A stretch of DNA of 64,000 nucleotides from Rickettsiella endosymbiont of Xylota segnis (GTDB lineage: Bacteria > Pseudomonadota > Gammaproteobacteria > Diplorickettsiales > Diplorickettsiaceae): NCBI RefSeq assembly GCF_964019545.1, contig NZ_OZ026451.1, forward strand, positions 925,001 through 989,000, in the 5' to 3' direction. Shown piece after piece: positions 27,778 to 35,457 of this stretch (positions within the stretch are counted from its first letter, which is position 1; every line of letters starts with the position of its first letter). The position numbers and the translations under genes were made by a program. Below the pieces are notes generated by a model that made no database searches, was not told where the DNA came from, and worked only from the letters and a program-made list of their open reading frames with translations.

Positions 27778-28545
27778 ATGTTTAATTTAGCCCGATCCTA
27801 CAACGCTAGATCAGTCAATATTTCATACTTATCTATGGATTTATCAGCCGAGGTAATGACTCCGCTTATGCAATCCATTCGCGATTATGATTCCAATTTT
27901 AGAAAAAACTACCAAACATTAACCGATAAATTACCTGCCGTCTTAATAAGAGACTCTTTAGCTATTCAACAATTTACTGTAATAATAAGCTCGATTAATG
28001 ACAAAGTCATTCATATCAAAAACCAATCCGCCATCATGCGAAATCAATTGAGCAGTATTCGTGATGATCTCGCGAAATCGATACGCAATGCAAAAACTAA
28101 GCTTGAAGAATTGGCTGTAGAAAAAGAAGGACTGAGTGGTCAAAAACAAATGATCGAAAAACAAATTAACGCCAAAAAATCAGAAATCGATAGTTATATG
28201 ACGGCTTTCTGGATATTCAGTTGGATTATTGCGCTAATTTTAGAAAGCATCAAACCTTTTGATGCGGCACTGAATGAAATTAAAGTTAAATTATCAGCAA
28301 ACCAACGAGAAATAGAAAATCTGGATACGGATGAAAAAAACACTCAGCAACTATTGAATCAATCTATTGATTTATTCAATTCCAATCAGCAACTGAGTAC
28401 GCAATGCGATGCCATGCAAGGTAATATTAACAATATTCAAAATTCTTTAAAAAGAATCGATTTTGAATCGCATTTCTTAAAAGCTAAATTAATGACACTG
28501 GAAAAAGATTGGTCCGGATTAATGAACATCGTTAATACGCGTTGA
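27778..28545 (+). CDS. Alpha-helical pore-forming toxin subunit, short (component C-like)
   Basis: A 255-residue helical protein with a coiled coil (85-137), one hydrophobic stretch FWIFSWIIALILESI (about 144-158) in its middle and a second coiled coil (165-250). This matches the size and plan of the small subunit (AhlC/SmhC-type, or XaxB-like) that nucleates pores. AAGGAA stands before the ATG, 46 bases after the previous stop. No signal peptide, like the other two, so release would need lysis or a secretion system such as Dot/Icm. Confidence 0.6.
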   Translation: MFNLARSYNARSVNISYLSMDLSAEVMTPLMQSIRDYDSNFRKNYQTLTDKLPAVLIRDSLAIQQFTVIISSINDKVIHIKNQSAIMRNQLSSIRDDLAKSIRNAKTKLEELAVEKEGLSGQKQMIEKQINAKKSEIDSYMTAFWIFSWIIALILESIKPFDAALNEIKVKLSANQREIENLDTDEKNTQQLLNQSIDLFNSNQQLSTQCDAMQGNINNIQNSLKRIDFESHFLKAKLMTLEKDWSGLMNIVNTR

Positions 28546-28860
28546 AACTGTACTGGTATTTAGAGTATTCAATCAACTTCCTAAATTATTGAACGATCAA
28601 AACGCTTTACGGGTTTCTAACACACCAGCAACATAACCGGCGCAGTCAGGCATTTAAAAATAGCTAAATACCGTCCGCTCTACCGTCATGCTCGAATAGT
28701 TTTTTAGCCAAAGGGTCATGGCAAATTGCCTTAAGTTCATCGTATTTAAAAATTAAATTTTTTTACGCTGAATTTACATACATTAGTAAAACATATTTTA
28801 TAATTATCATGAATTAATCAATATTAGACATTGAATGAGATTGTTAAGGAGTTTTTAGAT
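28546..28860. other. Gap between toxin operon and integrase
   Basis: About 315 bases. On the minus strand two short frames, FKYDELKAICHDPLAKKLFE (about 28750-28690) and MPDCAGYVAGVLETRKAF (about 28655-28600), look like pieces of a broken gene; family not identified. The 17-base AAATTAAATTTTTTTAC (28750-28766) is shared with 24420-24436. AAGGAG at 28847-28852 belongs to the integrase. Confidence 0.45.
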
Positions 28861-29964
28861 ATGCCCAGTAAGCGCCGCTCGCCTGGCCTCATTAAAAGAG
28901 GCGCTATATGGCATATTAATAAAAAAATTTATGGTCGACGAATTTGTGAAAGTACAAAGTCTTCATCTTTAGCAGAAGCAGAACGTTATTTAATACATCG
29001 ACTCGAAGGAATACGCGAGGCAAGTATTTATGGAATAAGGCCAACACGTTACTTTCGGCAAGCTGCACTTAAATTTTTAAATGAAAATCAACATAAAGCC
29101 AGCTTGCATACGGACGCACGCTTACTCAAGCAGTTAGATCCATTTATCGGTCATTTGCCATTGACAGCGATTCATCATGGCAATCTAGAAAGTTACATAC
29201 TGACACGTAGAATTGCAGGAGTAAAAAATCGAACCATAAATTACGGATTACAAGTGGTGCGTCGGATCTTGAATCTCGCCGCACAAGAGTGGGTAGACGA
29301 AAATGGTCTAAGTTGGCTGGCCGGCGCACCAAAAATTCGTTTGTTAACTGAGAAAAATAAGCGATTACCCTACCCTTTATCCAAAGACGAAGAACAACGT
29401 TTGTTGGAACATTTACCATTTCATTTAAAACAAATGGCTATATTTGCTATAAATACCGGTTGTCGTGATCAAGAAATTTGTCGCTTACAATGGCAATGGC
29501 GAGTTGAAGTCCCCGAACTTAATACTTACGTATTTATTATTCCTGCCCATTTAGTTAAAAATCGGCAAAATCGATTAGTTATTTTAAATCAATGCGCCAA
29601 GCAAGTGATTGAAGCGCAACGCGGAAGCCACCCCATATACGTTTTCACTTATCGGAATAAACCTTTATCACGTATGTTAAATTCTGCTTGGCTAAATGCA
29701 CGAGCTAAAGCCCAATTGTCACAGTTGCGTGTGCATGATCTAAAACATACATTTGGTCGACGCTTACGTGCAGCGAATGTGAGTTACGAGGATAGACAAG
29801 ATCTACTTGGACATAAAAGTCAACGTGTGACCACCGATTATTCTAATGCAGAACTTGCAAACCTCATTTCGGCAGTAGACTCAATTGTAACGCAAAACAG
29901 CAGTACCAATGTATTCACATTATTGAAACATTCGCATCTACAAAGAAGTTCCAATGTTAGATAA
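28861..29964 (+). CDS. Tyrosine recombinase/integrase of the island
   Basis: A 367-residue phage-type integrase. The ATG at 28861 was chosen because AAGGAG lies eight bases ahead; an upstream TTG (28831) is less likely. N-terminal arm-binding and SAM-like regions (1-165) precede the catalytic domain: Arg in NTGCRDQEICRL, the HxxR box as HDLKHTFGRRL (Lys instead of the usual Arg), GHKSQRVTTDYSNA with His and the nucleophile Tyr. The Arg-to-Lys change at the second box is unusual and might affect activity. It probably integrates the 19.6-31.2 kb island, whose direct repeats flank it. Confidence 0.88.
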   Translation: MPSKRRSPGLIKRGAIWHINKKIYGRRICESTKSSSLAEAERYLIHRLEGIREASIYGIRPTRYFRQAALKFLNENQHKASLHTDARLLKQLDPFIGHLPLTAIHHGNLESYILTRRIAGVKNRTINYGLQVVRRILNLAAQEWVDENGLSWLAGAPKIRLLTEKNKRLPYPLSKDEEQRLLEHLPFHLKQMAIFAINTGCRDQEICRLQWQWRVEVPELNTYVFIIPAHLVKNRQNRLVILNQCAKQVIEAQRGSHPIYVFTYRNKPLSRMLNSAWLNARAKAQLSQLRVHDLKHTFGRRLRAANVSYEDRQDLLGHKSQRVTTDYSNAELANLISAVDSIVTQNSSTNVFTLLKHSHLQRSSNVR

Positions 29965-30284
29965 CTTATTAACTTGAAGCATACGCCTACTGCTTAAATA
30001 TTAGTACACGTTTAGTATAGCTAGCTTTGTCCATAGACCCGTTATTATGATTGATTGTCAATCGTTTGATAGCAATTATTAGAAATACTAACTTTTTGGT
30101 CCTGCACCTACTTATTTTTTGGGCATGCACTTACTTAACACTATAAATTCCAGTTTTTTGTGTTAGCGATTAATGATAAATTATATCTATCATAAATGGT
30201 AATAATTAAGAATTTATCTATTTAAATAGTAATGATGACATTTATGTTCATCCAAATAACAAAGAAACTTATAAATCGTGGAAC
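29965..30284. other. Gap without a gene
   Basis: AT-rich, about 320 bases, nothing recognisable; it leads into a GC-rich patch. Confidence 0.5.
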
Positions 30285-30540
30285 ACATACTTCCGAGTGA
30301 GTCGCTATGCTCACGAAAAATTTCGGCCGTCGTAACCCCAAAATTTGTTCGCATGACGCGACTATCATTAGGCCGCGACCGTCCTGCGTCCGACGCGCAC
30401 TCATCCCTAACGGGATTCATGCCCGCGTCTCCCACAATGACTTTACGGCGCGATGCGTTTCCTGCTTTGCCCGTCAACGCGCGCCTACCGCGGGCTCCTC
30501 GACTCCGAACTTCGTTCTCTCCTTGTCTCGTCGCATGTAA
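30285..30540. other. GC-rich patch of foreign composition
   Basis: Over about 220 bases the GC content is clearly above the surroundings, with GGCCGCGACCGTCCTGCG, CCGACGCGCACTC and AACGCGCGCCTACCGCGG. Frames are open on both strands, including a minus-strand one (MNPVRDECASDAGRSRPNDS), but with no ribosome-binding site or family I know. It may be a fragment of another mobile element. Confidence 0.6.
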
Positions 30541-30569
30541 AAATAGTTATCCATTATTAAAGGAAAATT

Positions 30570-30742
30570 ATGAACGCAATTATATCTACTCTACTTACAA
30601 CCGTCTTGGAACATTAAATACTGTACTCGCTTTGCTAGCTGTAGTTCCAGGCGCAGGTGCCGCGATTGCACCTGTCCAAGCTGCAATCACTTCTATTATG
30701 AGTGCATTAAGTATATTAAACGGATTACCCGCGGTAAGATAA
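30570..30742 (+). pseudogene. Small hydrophobic peptide gene 1 (frame-interrupted)
   Basis: AAGGAAAATT precedes ATG. Frame 1 reads MNAIISTLLTTVLEH and stops; the -1 frame continues GTLNTVLALLAVVPGAGAA, then IAPVQAAITSIMSALSILNG and LPAVR. Joined, this is a 57-residue Ala/Leu/Val-rich peptide. A paralogous peptide with the same break lies 112 bases downstream. The composition recalls membrane-active peptides or bacteriocins, but no family is recognised. Confidence 0.45.
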
Positions 30743-30853
30743 TTAATTAAACCTAGATAAAGAAAGCAAACAGCCTTTTTCAATATTACTAAAATTTATG
30801 GATATTAGTTAATTAAAAATTAGTCACTAAAGTAAATTTAATAGGATAAGAAT

Positions 30854-31035
30854 ATGTCCATCATTGTTATAATGGATTGTTATCAAATGTATTAAGTGTA
30901 TTAACCACGGTATTATCGCTGGTGCAAGGCATAACTGGAGCTGAAGCGGCTGCTATCGCTATAAAAGATGCCATTATTTCTGTAACAGAGGCTATCGGTA
31001 TTTTAAACGCAATACCTCCTATAACCATTCCATAA
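30854..31035 (+). pseudogene. Small hydrophobic peptide gene 2 (frame-interrupted)
   Basis: AGGATAAG precedes ATG 30854. Frame 1 reads MSIIVIMDCYQMY and stops; the -1 frame reads GLLSNVLSVLTTVLSLVQGI, TGAEAAAIAIKDAIISV and TEAIGILNAIPPITIP. It aligns with the upstream peptide (VL-x-LL/TT, AAIA-x-x-x-A-I, ILN-x-x-P). A stem-loop follows ten bases after the stop. Confidence 0.45.
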
Positions 31036-31044
31036 AAAAGCGTA

Positions 31045-31088
31045 GGTCTATTAAGCAATTATTCTCTGCTTAGTAGACCATTCTTTCG
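31045..31088 (+). terminator. Stem-loop terminator after the small-peptide genes
   Basis: GGTCTATTAAGCA and TGCTTAGTAGACC form a 13-base stem with one mismatch (31045-31079), followed by a T-rich stretch. It suggests the peptide genes are, or were, transcribed as a unit. The rest of the gap up to rhlE shows only the right direct repeat and a GGCTAA/TTAGCC hairpin near 31167-31186. Confidence 0.65.
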
Positions 31089-31198
31089 ATATTTTTTTGC
31101 ATGTCTGCGAGAGACTCCCTGCAACGTCGTCATACACATTGAGATAATTTGAATAATAAAAAAAAGGCTAAATTCAAACGGTTAGCCTAGCCAGTGGC

Positions 31199-31220
31199 TG
31201 ACTGTTAATCATCCACTCAG
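31199..31220 (+). repeat. Right direct repeat, candidate attachment site
   Basis: TGACTGTTAATCA-TC-CACTCAG matches 19587-19608 at 20 of 22 positions in the same orientation. It lies just outside the last island gene and before rhlE. Confidence 0.5.
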
Positions 31221-31412
31221 CGATATAATTAATGGAAAGATTAGAGAAAAACAACCCTCAAATCCTTAGATTTGCAACAAAATATTGGCTGTAACCATCG
31301 TCTATTTTTAGTGCAATTGTCCTATCATTTGCTACATAAGCCTGATAGAATAGCCCACTTTTAGAGCTAAAGATGTTACTTGGCTCAACTATTTATAGCC
31401 AGGAACTTTTTA

Positions 31413-32720
31413 GTGAACTTTACAGAATTTAACTTAAACGACCAAATTTTATCCGGTATTCAAGCCGAAGGTTACGAAACCGCCACACCTATCCAAGCCA
31501 AAGCCATACCGGCTATCTTGCGAGGTCAAGATGTCGTTGGTTTAGCTCAGACCGGAACCGGTAAAACTGCCGCTTTTGCCTTACCACTTCTACAACATCT
31601 CATAAATGGACCTAAAGGTCGATTACGTGGCCTCGTCCTTGCCCCAACACGTGAATTAGCTGATCAAATTTGTATGGCTATCAATGACCTCGGTGCTGAA
31701 ACCGATTTACGCTGTGCCACTATTTATGGTGGTAACGTCAAAAATTACGCTGAACAATATCGAACTCTACGCGGTGGCATCGACATTGTCGTCGCTTGCC
31801 CTGGTCGTTTACTCGACCTACTACAAGGGGGAAAAACAAAAAAAACAAACAAAAACAAGCATGGGCAAGTTAATCTTAACCACATTGAGATATTAGTCTT
31901 AGACGAAGCCGATCATATGTTTGATCTTGGATTCCGCGAGCCTATTTATGATATTTTAAAATACTTACCCAAGCAGCGCCAAAACTTGCTTTTTTCTGCC
32001 ACAATGTCGTCCGATATCCGCTTATTAGCGGACAAAGTATTAAATAATCCTGTTTCGATAAAAATTGGAGAGTCCGCTCCGGCTAATACCGTCACGCAAA
32101 CACTGTATCCGGTTCCTGAAGCACTGAAAACCGATTTGTTAGAAACCATTTTACTAAACAGTGCGGTAGAGTCGGCCATCATTTTTACTCGCACTAAACA
32201 GCGTGCCAAACGCTTGGCAGAACATCTTACGCATCTTGGTTACAAAGCGACTTCCTTTCAAGGTAATTTATCGCAAAGTAAACGAAAAATTGCGCTCGGT
32301 AAATTTCGACATGGAGAATTAAAATTCTTAGTGGCCACCGATATTGCCGCACGCGGAATTGATATCGATCATATCTCGCATGTCATTAACTTCGATATGC
32401 CAAATACCGCCATAGATTATACGCACCGTATTGGGCGTACCGGACGTGCCTCTAAATTAGGTGCTGCCTTTAGTTTGATTACTAACGGCGATAGACGCCA
32501 AATCCGTTCTATTGAACATCTACTTAAGAAACGTTTAGAAGAATGTATTATCCCTGAATTTGATTATAAAGCGAAAACCAAAGCACCCGCTGAACTGACC
32601 ACAGCCGATCGACCCAGACAATTTTCCTATGCTCATCAAAATTCGGCGCATAGAAAACCAAAACCTCGCCCACATCAAAAAAGTTTTGCTGGTAACCGAA
32701 GAAAAAAAGCGACTGATTAA
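31413..32720 (+). CDS. rhlE: DEAD-box RNA helicase, RhlE type
   Basis: An ATP-dependent RNA helicase for ribosome assembly or RNA turnover. Motifs in order: Q-motif near residue 20 (TPIQAKAIP), AQTGTGKTAAF (motif I), APTRELADQI (Ia), DEAD in VLDEADHMFDLGF (II), SATMS (III), TDIAARGIDIDHI (V) and HRIGRTGRA (VI). The GTG at 31413 has AGGA eight bases ahead and starts at NFTEFNL as in relatives; an upstream TTG would add 11 residues. The C-terminal tail after 390 is basic (KPKPRPHQK). Confidence 0.93.
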   Translation: MNFTEFNLNDQILSGIQAEGYETATPIQAKAIPAILRGQDVVGLAQTGTGKTAAFALPLLQHLINGPKGRLRGLVLAPTRELADQICMAINDLGAETDLRCATIYGGNVKNYAEQYRTLRGGIDIVVACPGRLLDLLQGGKTKKTNKNKHGQVNLNHIEILVLDEADHMFDLGFREPIYDILKYLPKQRQNLLFSATMSSDIRLLADKVLNNPVSIKIGESAPANTVTQTLYPVPEALKTDLLETILLNSAVESAIIFTRTKQRAKRLAEHLTHLGYKATSFQGNLSQSKRKIALGKFRHGELKFLVATDIAARGIDIDHISHVINFDMPNTAIDYTHRIGRTGRASKLGAAFSLITNGDRRQIRSIEHLLKKRLEECIIPEFDYKAKTKAPAELTTADRPRQFSYAHQNSAHRKPKPRPHQKSFAGNRRKKATD

Positions 32721-32846
32721 TCAAATTTACTTACAGCAAATACTGTTTTTTTTAAAAATGCAAAAATAACGTATTTTTGAAATTTATTGTACAATAGCCG
32801 ACGATTTCTGACGAACAGAATAAAACTTTTAGGGTGGTAATAGGCT

Positions 32847-33725
32847 ATGAATTTTCTCGATGATTCGCAACGTGTTAAAACTGGACTTGCCGAAATGCTT
32901 AAAGGTGGCGTCATTATGGATGTCACTAATGTTGAACAAGCACTCATCGCCGAAGCTGCAGGCGCTTGTGCCGTCATGGCGCTAGAAAGGGTACCTGCTG
33001 ACATTCGCAAAATGGGTGGCATCGCACGTATGGCCTCTCCTAGAATTATTCAAGAGATTATGCAAGCCGTCTCAATACCGGTGATGGCAAAAGTGCGTAT
33101 TGGTCATTTTGTCGAAGCACAGCTATTACAATCATTATGTGTTGATTTTATCGACGAAAGCGAAGTGCTAAGCATCGCCGATGACGAATGCCATATCGAC
33201 AAACATGCTTTTGAAGTACCTTTTGTTTGTGGATGTCGCAATCTAGGCGAAGCATTAAGACGGATTGCTGAAGGCGCCGCCATGATACGTACTAAAGGAG
33301 AAGCAGGTTCAGGAAACATTCTTGAAGCCGTGCGTCATATGCGTGCAATCACACGCGAAATTAAACAACTGACTATTTTAAAAAAAGAAGAACTATTCGC
33401 TCAAGCAAAAATTTTAAATGCCCCTTTAGAATTAATACTTTGGGTTGCTGAGGAAGGTAGATTACCGGTGCCACACTTTTCTGCGGGAGGTGTCGCGACG
33501 CCGGCCGATGCCGCTTTATTACGCCAACTGGGTGCAGAAAGCGTTTTTGTCGGTTCAGGAATTTTTAAATCTGCGGATCCTGAAAAACGTGCCTGTGCTA
33601 TTGTACAAGCCACGACACATTTTGATAATCCGCAAATTTTGCTCAATGTTTCAAGTGATCTCGCAGAAGGGATGAGTGGCTTTAACCTGAAGTCAGAAGA
33701 AGAAATCAGCAACTTGGTTTTATAG
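32847..33725 (+). CDS. pdxS: Pyridoxal 5'-phosphate synthase subunit PdxS
   Basis: PdxS forms PLP from ribose 5-phosphate, glyceraldehyde 3-phosphate and ammonia supplied by PdxT. The 292-residue (beta/alpha)8 protein shows [42 protein letters not shown] (catalytic Lys) and [19 protein letters not shown] with [14 protein letters not shown]. This route is usual in Gram-positives, archaea and plants, while many gammaproteobacteria use PdxA/PdxJ. A 144-base inverted-repeat element begins at its stop codon. Confidence 0.95.
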   Translation: MNFLDDSQRVKTGLAEMLKGGVIMDVTNVEQALIAEAAGACAVMALERVPADIRKMGGIARMASPRIIQEIMQAVSIPVMAKVRIGHFVEAQLLQSLCVDFIDESEVLSIADDECHIDKHAFEVPFVCGCRNLGEALRRIAEGAAMIRTKGEAGSGNILEAVRHMRAITREIKQLTILKKEELFAQAKILNAPLELILWVAEEGRLPVPHFSAGGVATPADAALLRQLGAESVFVGSGIFKSADPEKRACAIVQATTHFDNPQILLNVSSDLAEGMSGFNLKSEEEISNLVL

Positions 33726-33866
33726 ACCTCTTTCAAAACCTAGTTATGGGCTTTAGTTCGAGGCAAGTGATTGGCGAGAACCGGAGTTTACTAAAGTAAA
33801 TGAGGATCGCAGCCAATCGTTTAACAATGAAATCAAGTCTATAACGCAGGTTTGTAAAGAGGTCTA
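33723..33866. repeat. 144-bp MITE-like element between pdxS and pdxT
   Basis: Ends TAGACCTCTTT (33723-33733) and AAAGAGGTCTA (33856-33866) are perfect inverted repeats, extendable to about 17 of 19 bases (AAAACCT / AGGTTT). The left end overlaps the pdxS stop. The right end provides AAAGAGG nine bases before the pdxT ATG. Confidence 0.75.
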
Positions 33867-33869
33867 ATT

Positions 33870-34445
33870 ATGAATATCGGTGTTTTAGCATTACAAGGTG
33901 GTTATCAAACGCATATCGACTGTTTAAATAAGCTCGGTGTGTTTTGTTCGCTGATACGTGATCGCCGCGCATTGATTACCAGTGATGCGTTAATTATACC
34001 GGGTGGAGAAAGCTCGGTATTGATCAAGCTGCTTAAACAACAGCAGCTTTGGATAAGTCTTATAGATTATGACAAACCTATTTTGGGTATTTGCGCCGGA
34101 GCTATACTACTGGCTAAAACCGTATTATCGCCGACACAAGATAGCTTGGGTCGTATTAGCATTTGCGCGACTCGCAACGCCTACGGTAGGCAACTCGCAT
34201 CGCAAGTAGTCAGCGGACAGTGTATTGTAAGAGATCTAGCAATGGAAATGGTTTTCATCCGCGCTCCTAAATTAACGCTCCTAGAAAACGCTGACATTAA
34301 AGTATTAGCAAAATATCAAGATCAAATAGTTGCCGTACAAGAAAATAATGTTATCGCCGCCAGTTTTCATCCGGAGCTGAGTCCAGATAATTATTTACAT
34401 CGTTATTTTGTCCAGCAAGTAGCCTGCAGTACGGCAAAATCTTAA
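33870..34445 (+). CDS. pdxT: Pyridoxal 5'-phosphate synthase glutaminase subunit PdxT
   Basis: PdxT hydrolyses glutamine and channels ammonia to PdxS. The class I glutaminase triad is visible: Cys in LGICAGAILLA (about 77), His and Glu in SFHPELSPD (about 169-171); the oxyanion segment is IPGGESSVLIKLL (about 44-56). Length 191 is normal. The ribosome-binding site AGAGG is part of the inverted repeat in front of it. Confidence 0.95.
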   Translation: MNIGVLALQGGYQTHIDCLNKLGVFCSLIRDRRALITSDALIIPGGESSVLIKLLKQQQLWISLIDYDKPILGICAGAILLAKTVLSPTQDSLGRISICATRNAYGRQLASQVVSGQCIVRDLAMEMVFIRAPKLTLLENADIKVLAKYQDQIVAVQENNVIAASFHPELSPDNYLHRYFVQQVACSTAKS

Positions 34446-34454
34446 ATTAAATAA

Positions 34455-34495
34455 AACGGTAGATTGCCGCGCGCTTAGGTGCGTGACAATCTATT
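34455..34495. repeat. Short palindromic dispersed repeat
   Basis: GGTAGATTGCCGCGCGC and GCGTGACAATCTA are near-inverted arms between pdxT and the SPFH gene, related to the motif at 2690-2740 and 39873-39912. It may also end the two convergent transcripts. Confidence 0.5.
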
Positions 34496-34498
34496 TAA

Positions 34499-35413
34499 TT
34501 ATTCTGAATTTTCAGCATTCGCGACTAGATTTCCGGTAATAATACTTTCTTGAAGTTGCGCAGCAATATCTTTTAACCCGCCTGGCGAATGCGGTAACAA
34601 GATAGTCGTACTTTTACTATTAGCGCCAATTTCTTTCAGTGTATCAAAATATTGTGTAATCAATGCCAAATTCATGGTATCGGCCGCTGTCACACCAGGA
34701 ATAGCTTTTTGAAATTCGCCTACCGATTGCTGCAAGCCACAGATAATAGCCTTACGTTGATTAGCAATCCCCTCGCCTTGTAAGCGTTTACTTTCTGCTT
34801 CGGCTTCGGCTTGTTTAACTTTCAAAATCTTTTCTGCTTCCCCTTTTGCTTGTGCAGCTACTTGTAAACGTTGTTGTTCATTGATTTCATTCATGGCATG
34901 TTTCACTTTCTCATCAGGATCAATATTGGTGACCAACGCTTTCACAATCTCATAACCAAATTCTTGCATGGTGCCGGTTAATTCATTTTTTACGGCATTC
35001 GCGATACTATCTTTCTTTTCGAAGACAGCATCTAAACTCATGCTCGGAACTTCAGCACGCACTAAATCCAAAACATAAGCGGTGATTTGTTCTCTGGCAT
35101 TTTCTAGTTTGTAAAACGCATCATATACGCGGTCTTCTTTGATCCGGTATTGAACCGAAACCTGAATTTTGACGATCACATTGTCTTGAGTTTTGGTATC
35201 TAAGGTGACATCCAAGGGATAGATTCGCAGTGAAATGACACCGGCAATGCGTTCGATGAAGGGAATTTTGAAATTTAAACCGGCATGCGCGCAACGTGTA
35301 TATTTACCAAAACGCTCAATAACATCAACCGATTGTTGATTAACCGTAAAAAAACTCTTAAATAGCAAAATTGCTATAGGTATAATTAAAATAAATAACA
35401 ATGATAGCGACAT
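34499..35413 (-). CDS. SPFH/band-7 protein (paraslipin, QmcA-like)
   Basis: A membrane-anchored scaffold protein of the stomatin family. One N-terminal membrane helix (1-20, LLFILIIPIAILLFKSFF), then the band-7 domain (25-200: VDVIERFGKYTRCAHAGLNF, KIPFIERIAGVISLRIYPLD, VSVQYRIKEDRVYDAFY), a coiled coil with KAEAEAESKRLQGEG-like segment and a C-terminal part with AADTMNLALITQYFDTL. Length 304 fits. No NfeD partner is adjacent. Confidence 0.88.
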   Translation of the reverse strand: MSLSLLFILIIPIAILLFKSFFTVNQQSVDVIERFGKYTRCAHAGLNFKIPFIERIAGVISLRIYPLDVTLDTKTQDNVIVKIQVSVQYRIKEDRVYDAFYKLENAREQITAYVLDLVRAEVPSMSLDAVFEKKDSIANAVKNELTGTMQEFGYEIVKALVTNIDPDEKVKHAMNEINEQQRLQVAAQAKGEAEKILKVKQAEAEAESKRLQGEGIANQRKAIICGLQQSVGEFQKAIPGVTAADTMNLALITQYFDTLKEIGANSKSTTILLPHSPGGLKDIAAQLQESIITGNLVANAENSE

Positions 35414-35457
35414 AAGGGTATCTCTGATTAAAATTTAGACTATTTTAACACAGGTAT

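Noticed and set aside
30278..30742. A 154-codon frame running from the GC-rich patch into the small peptide
   Set aside because: The composition changes abruptly inside it and a ribosome-binding site and ATG occur at 30570; the long frame is a chance fusion.
31946..32209. Minus-strand frame within rhlE
   Set aside because: Antisense to conserved helicase motifs; no start signal.
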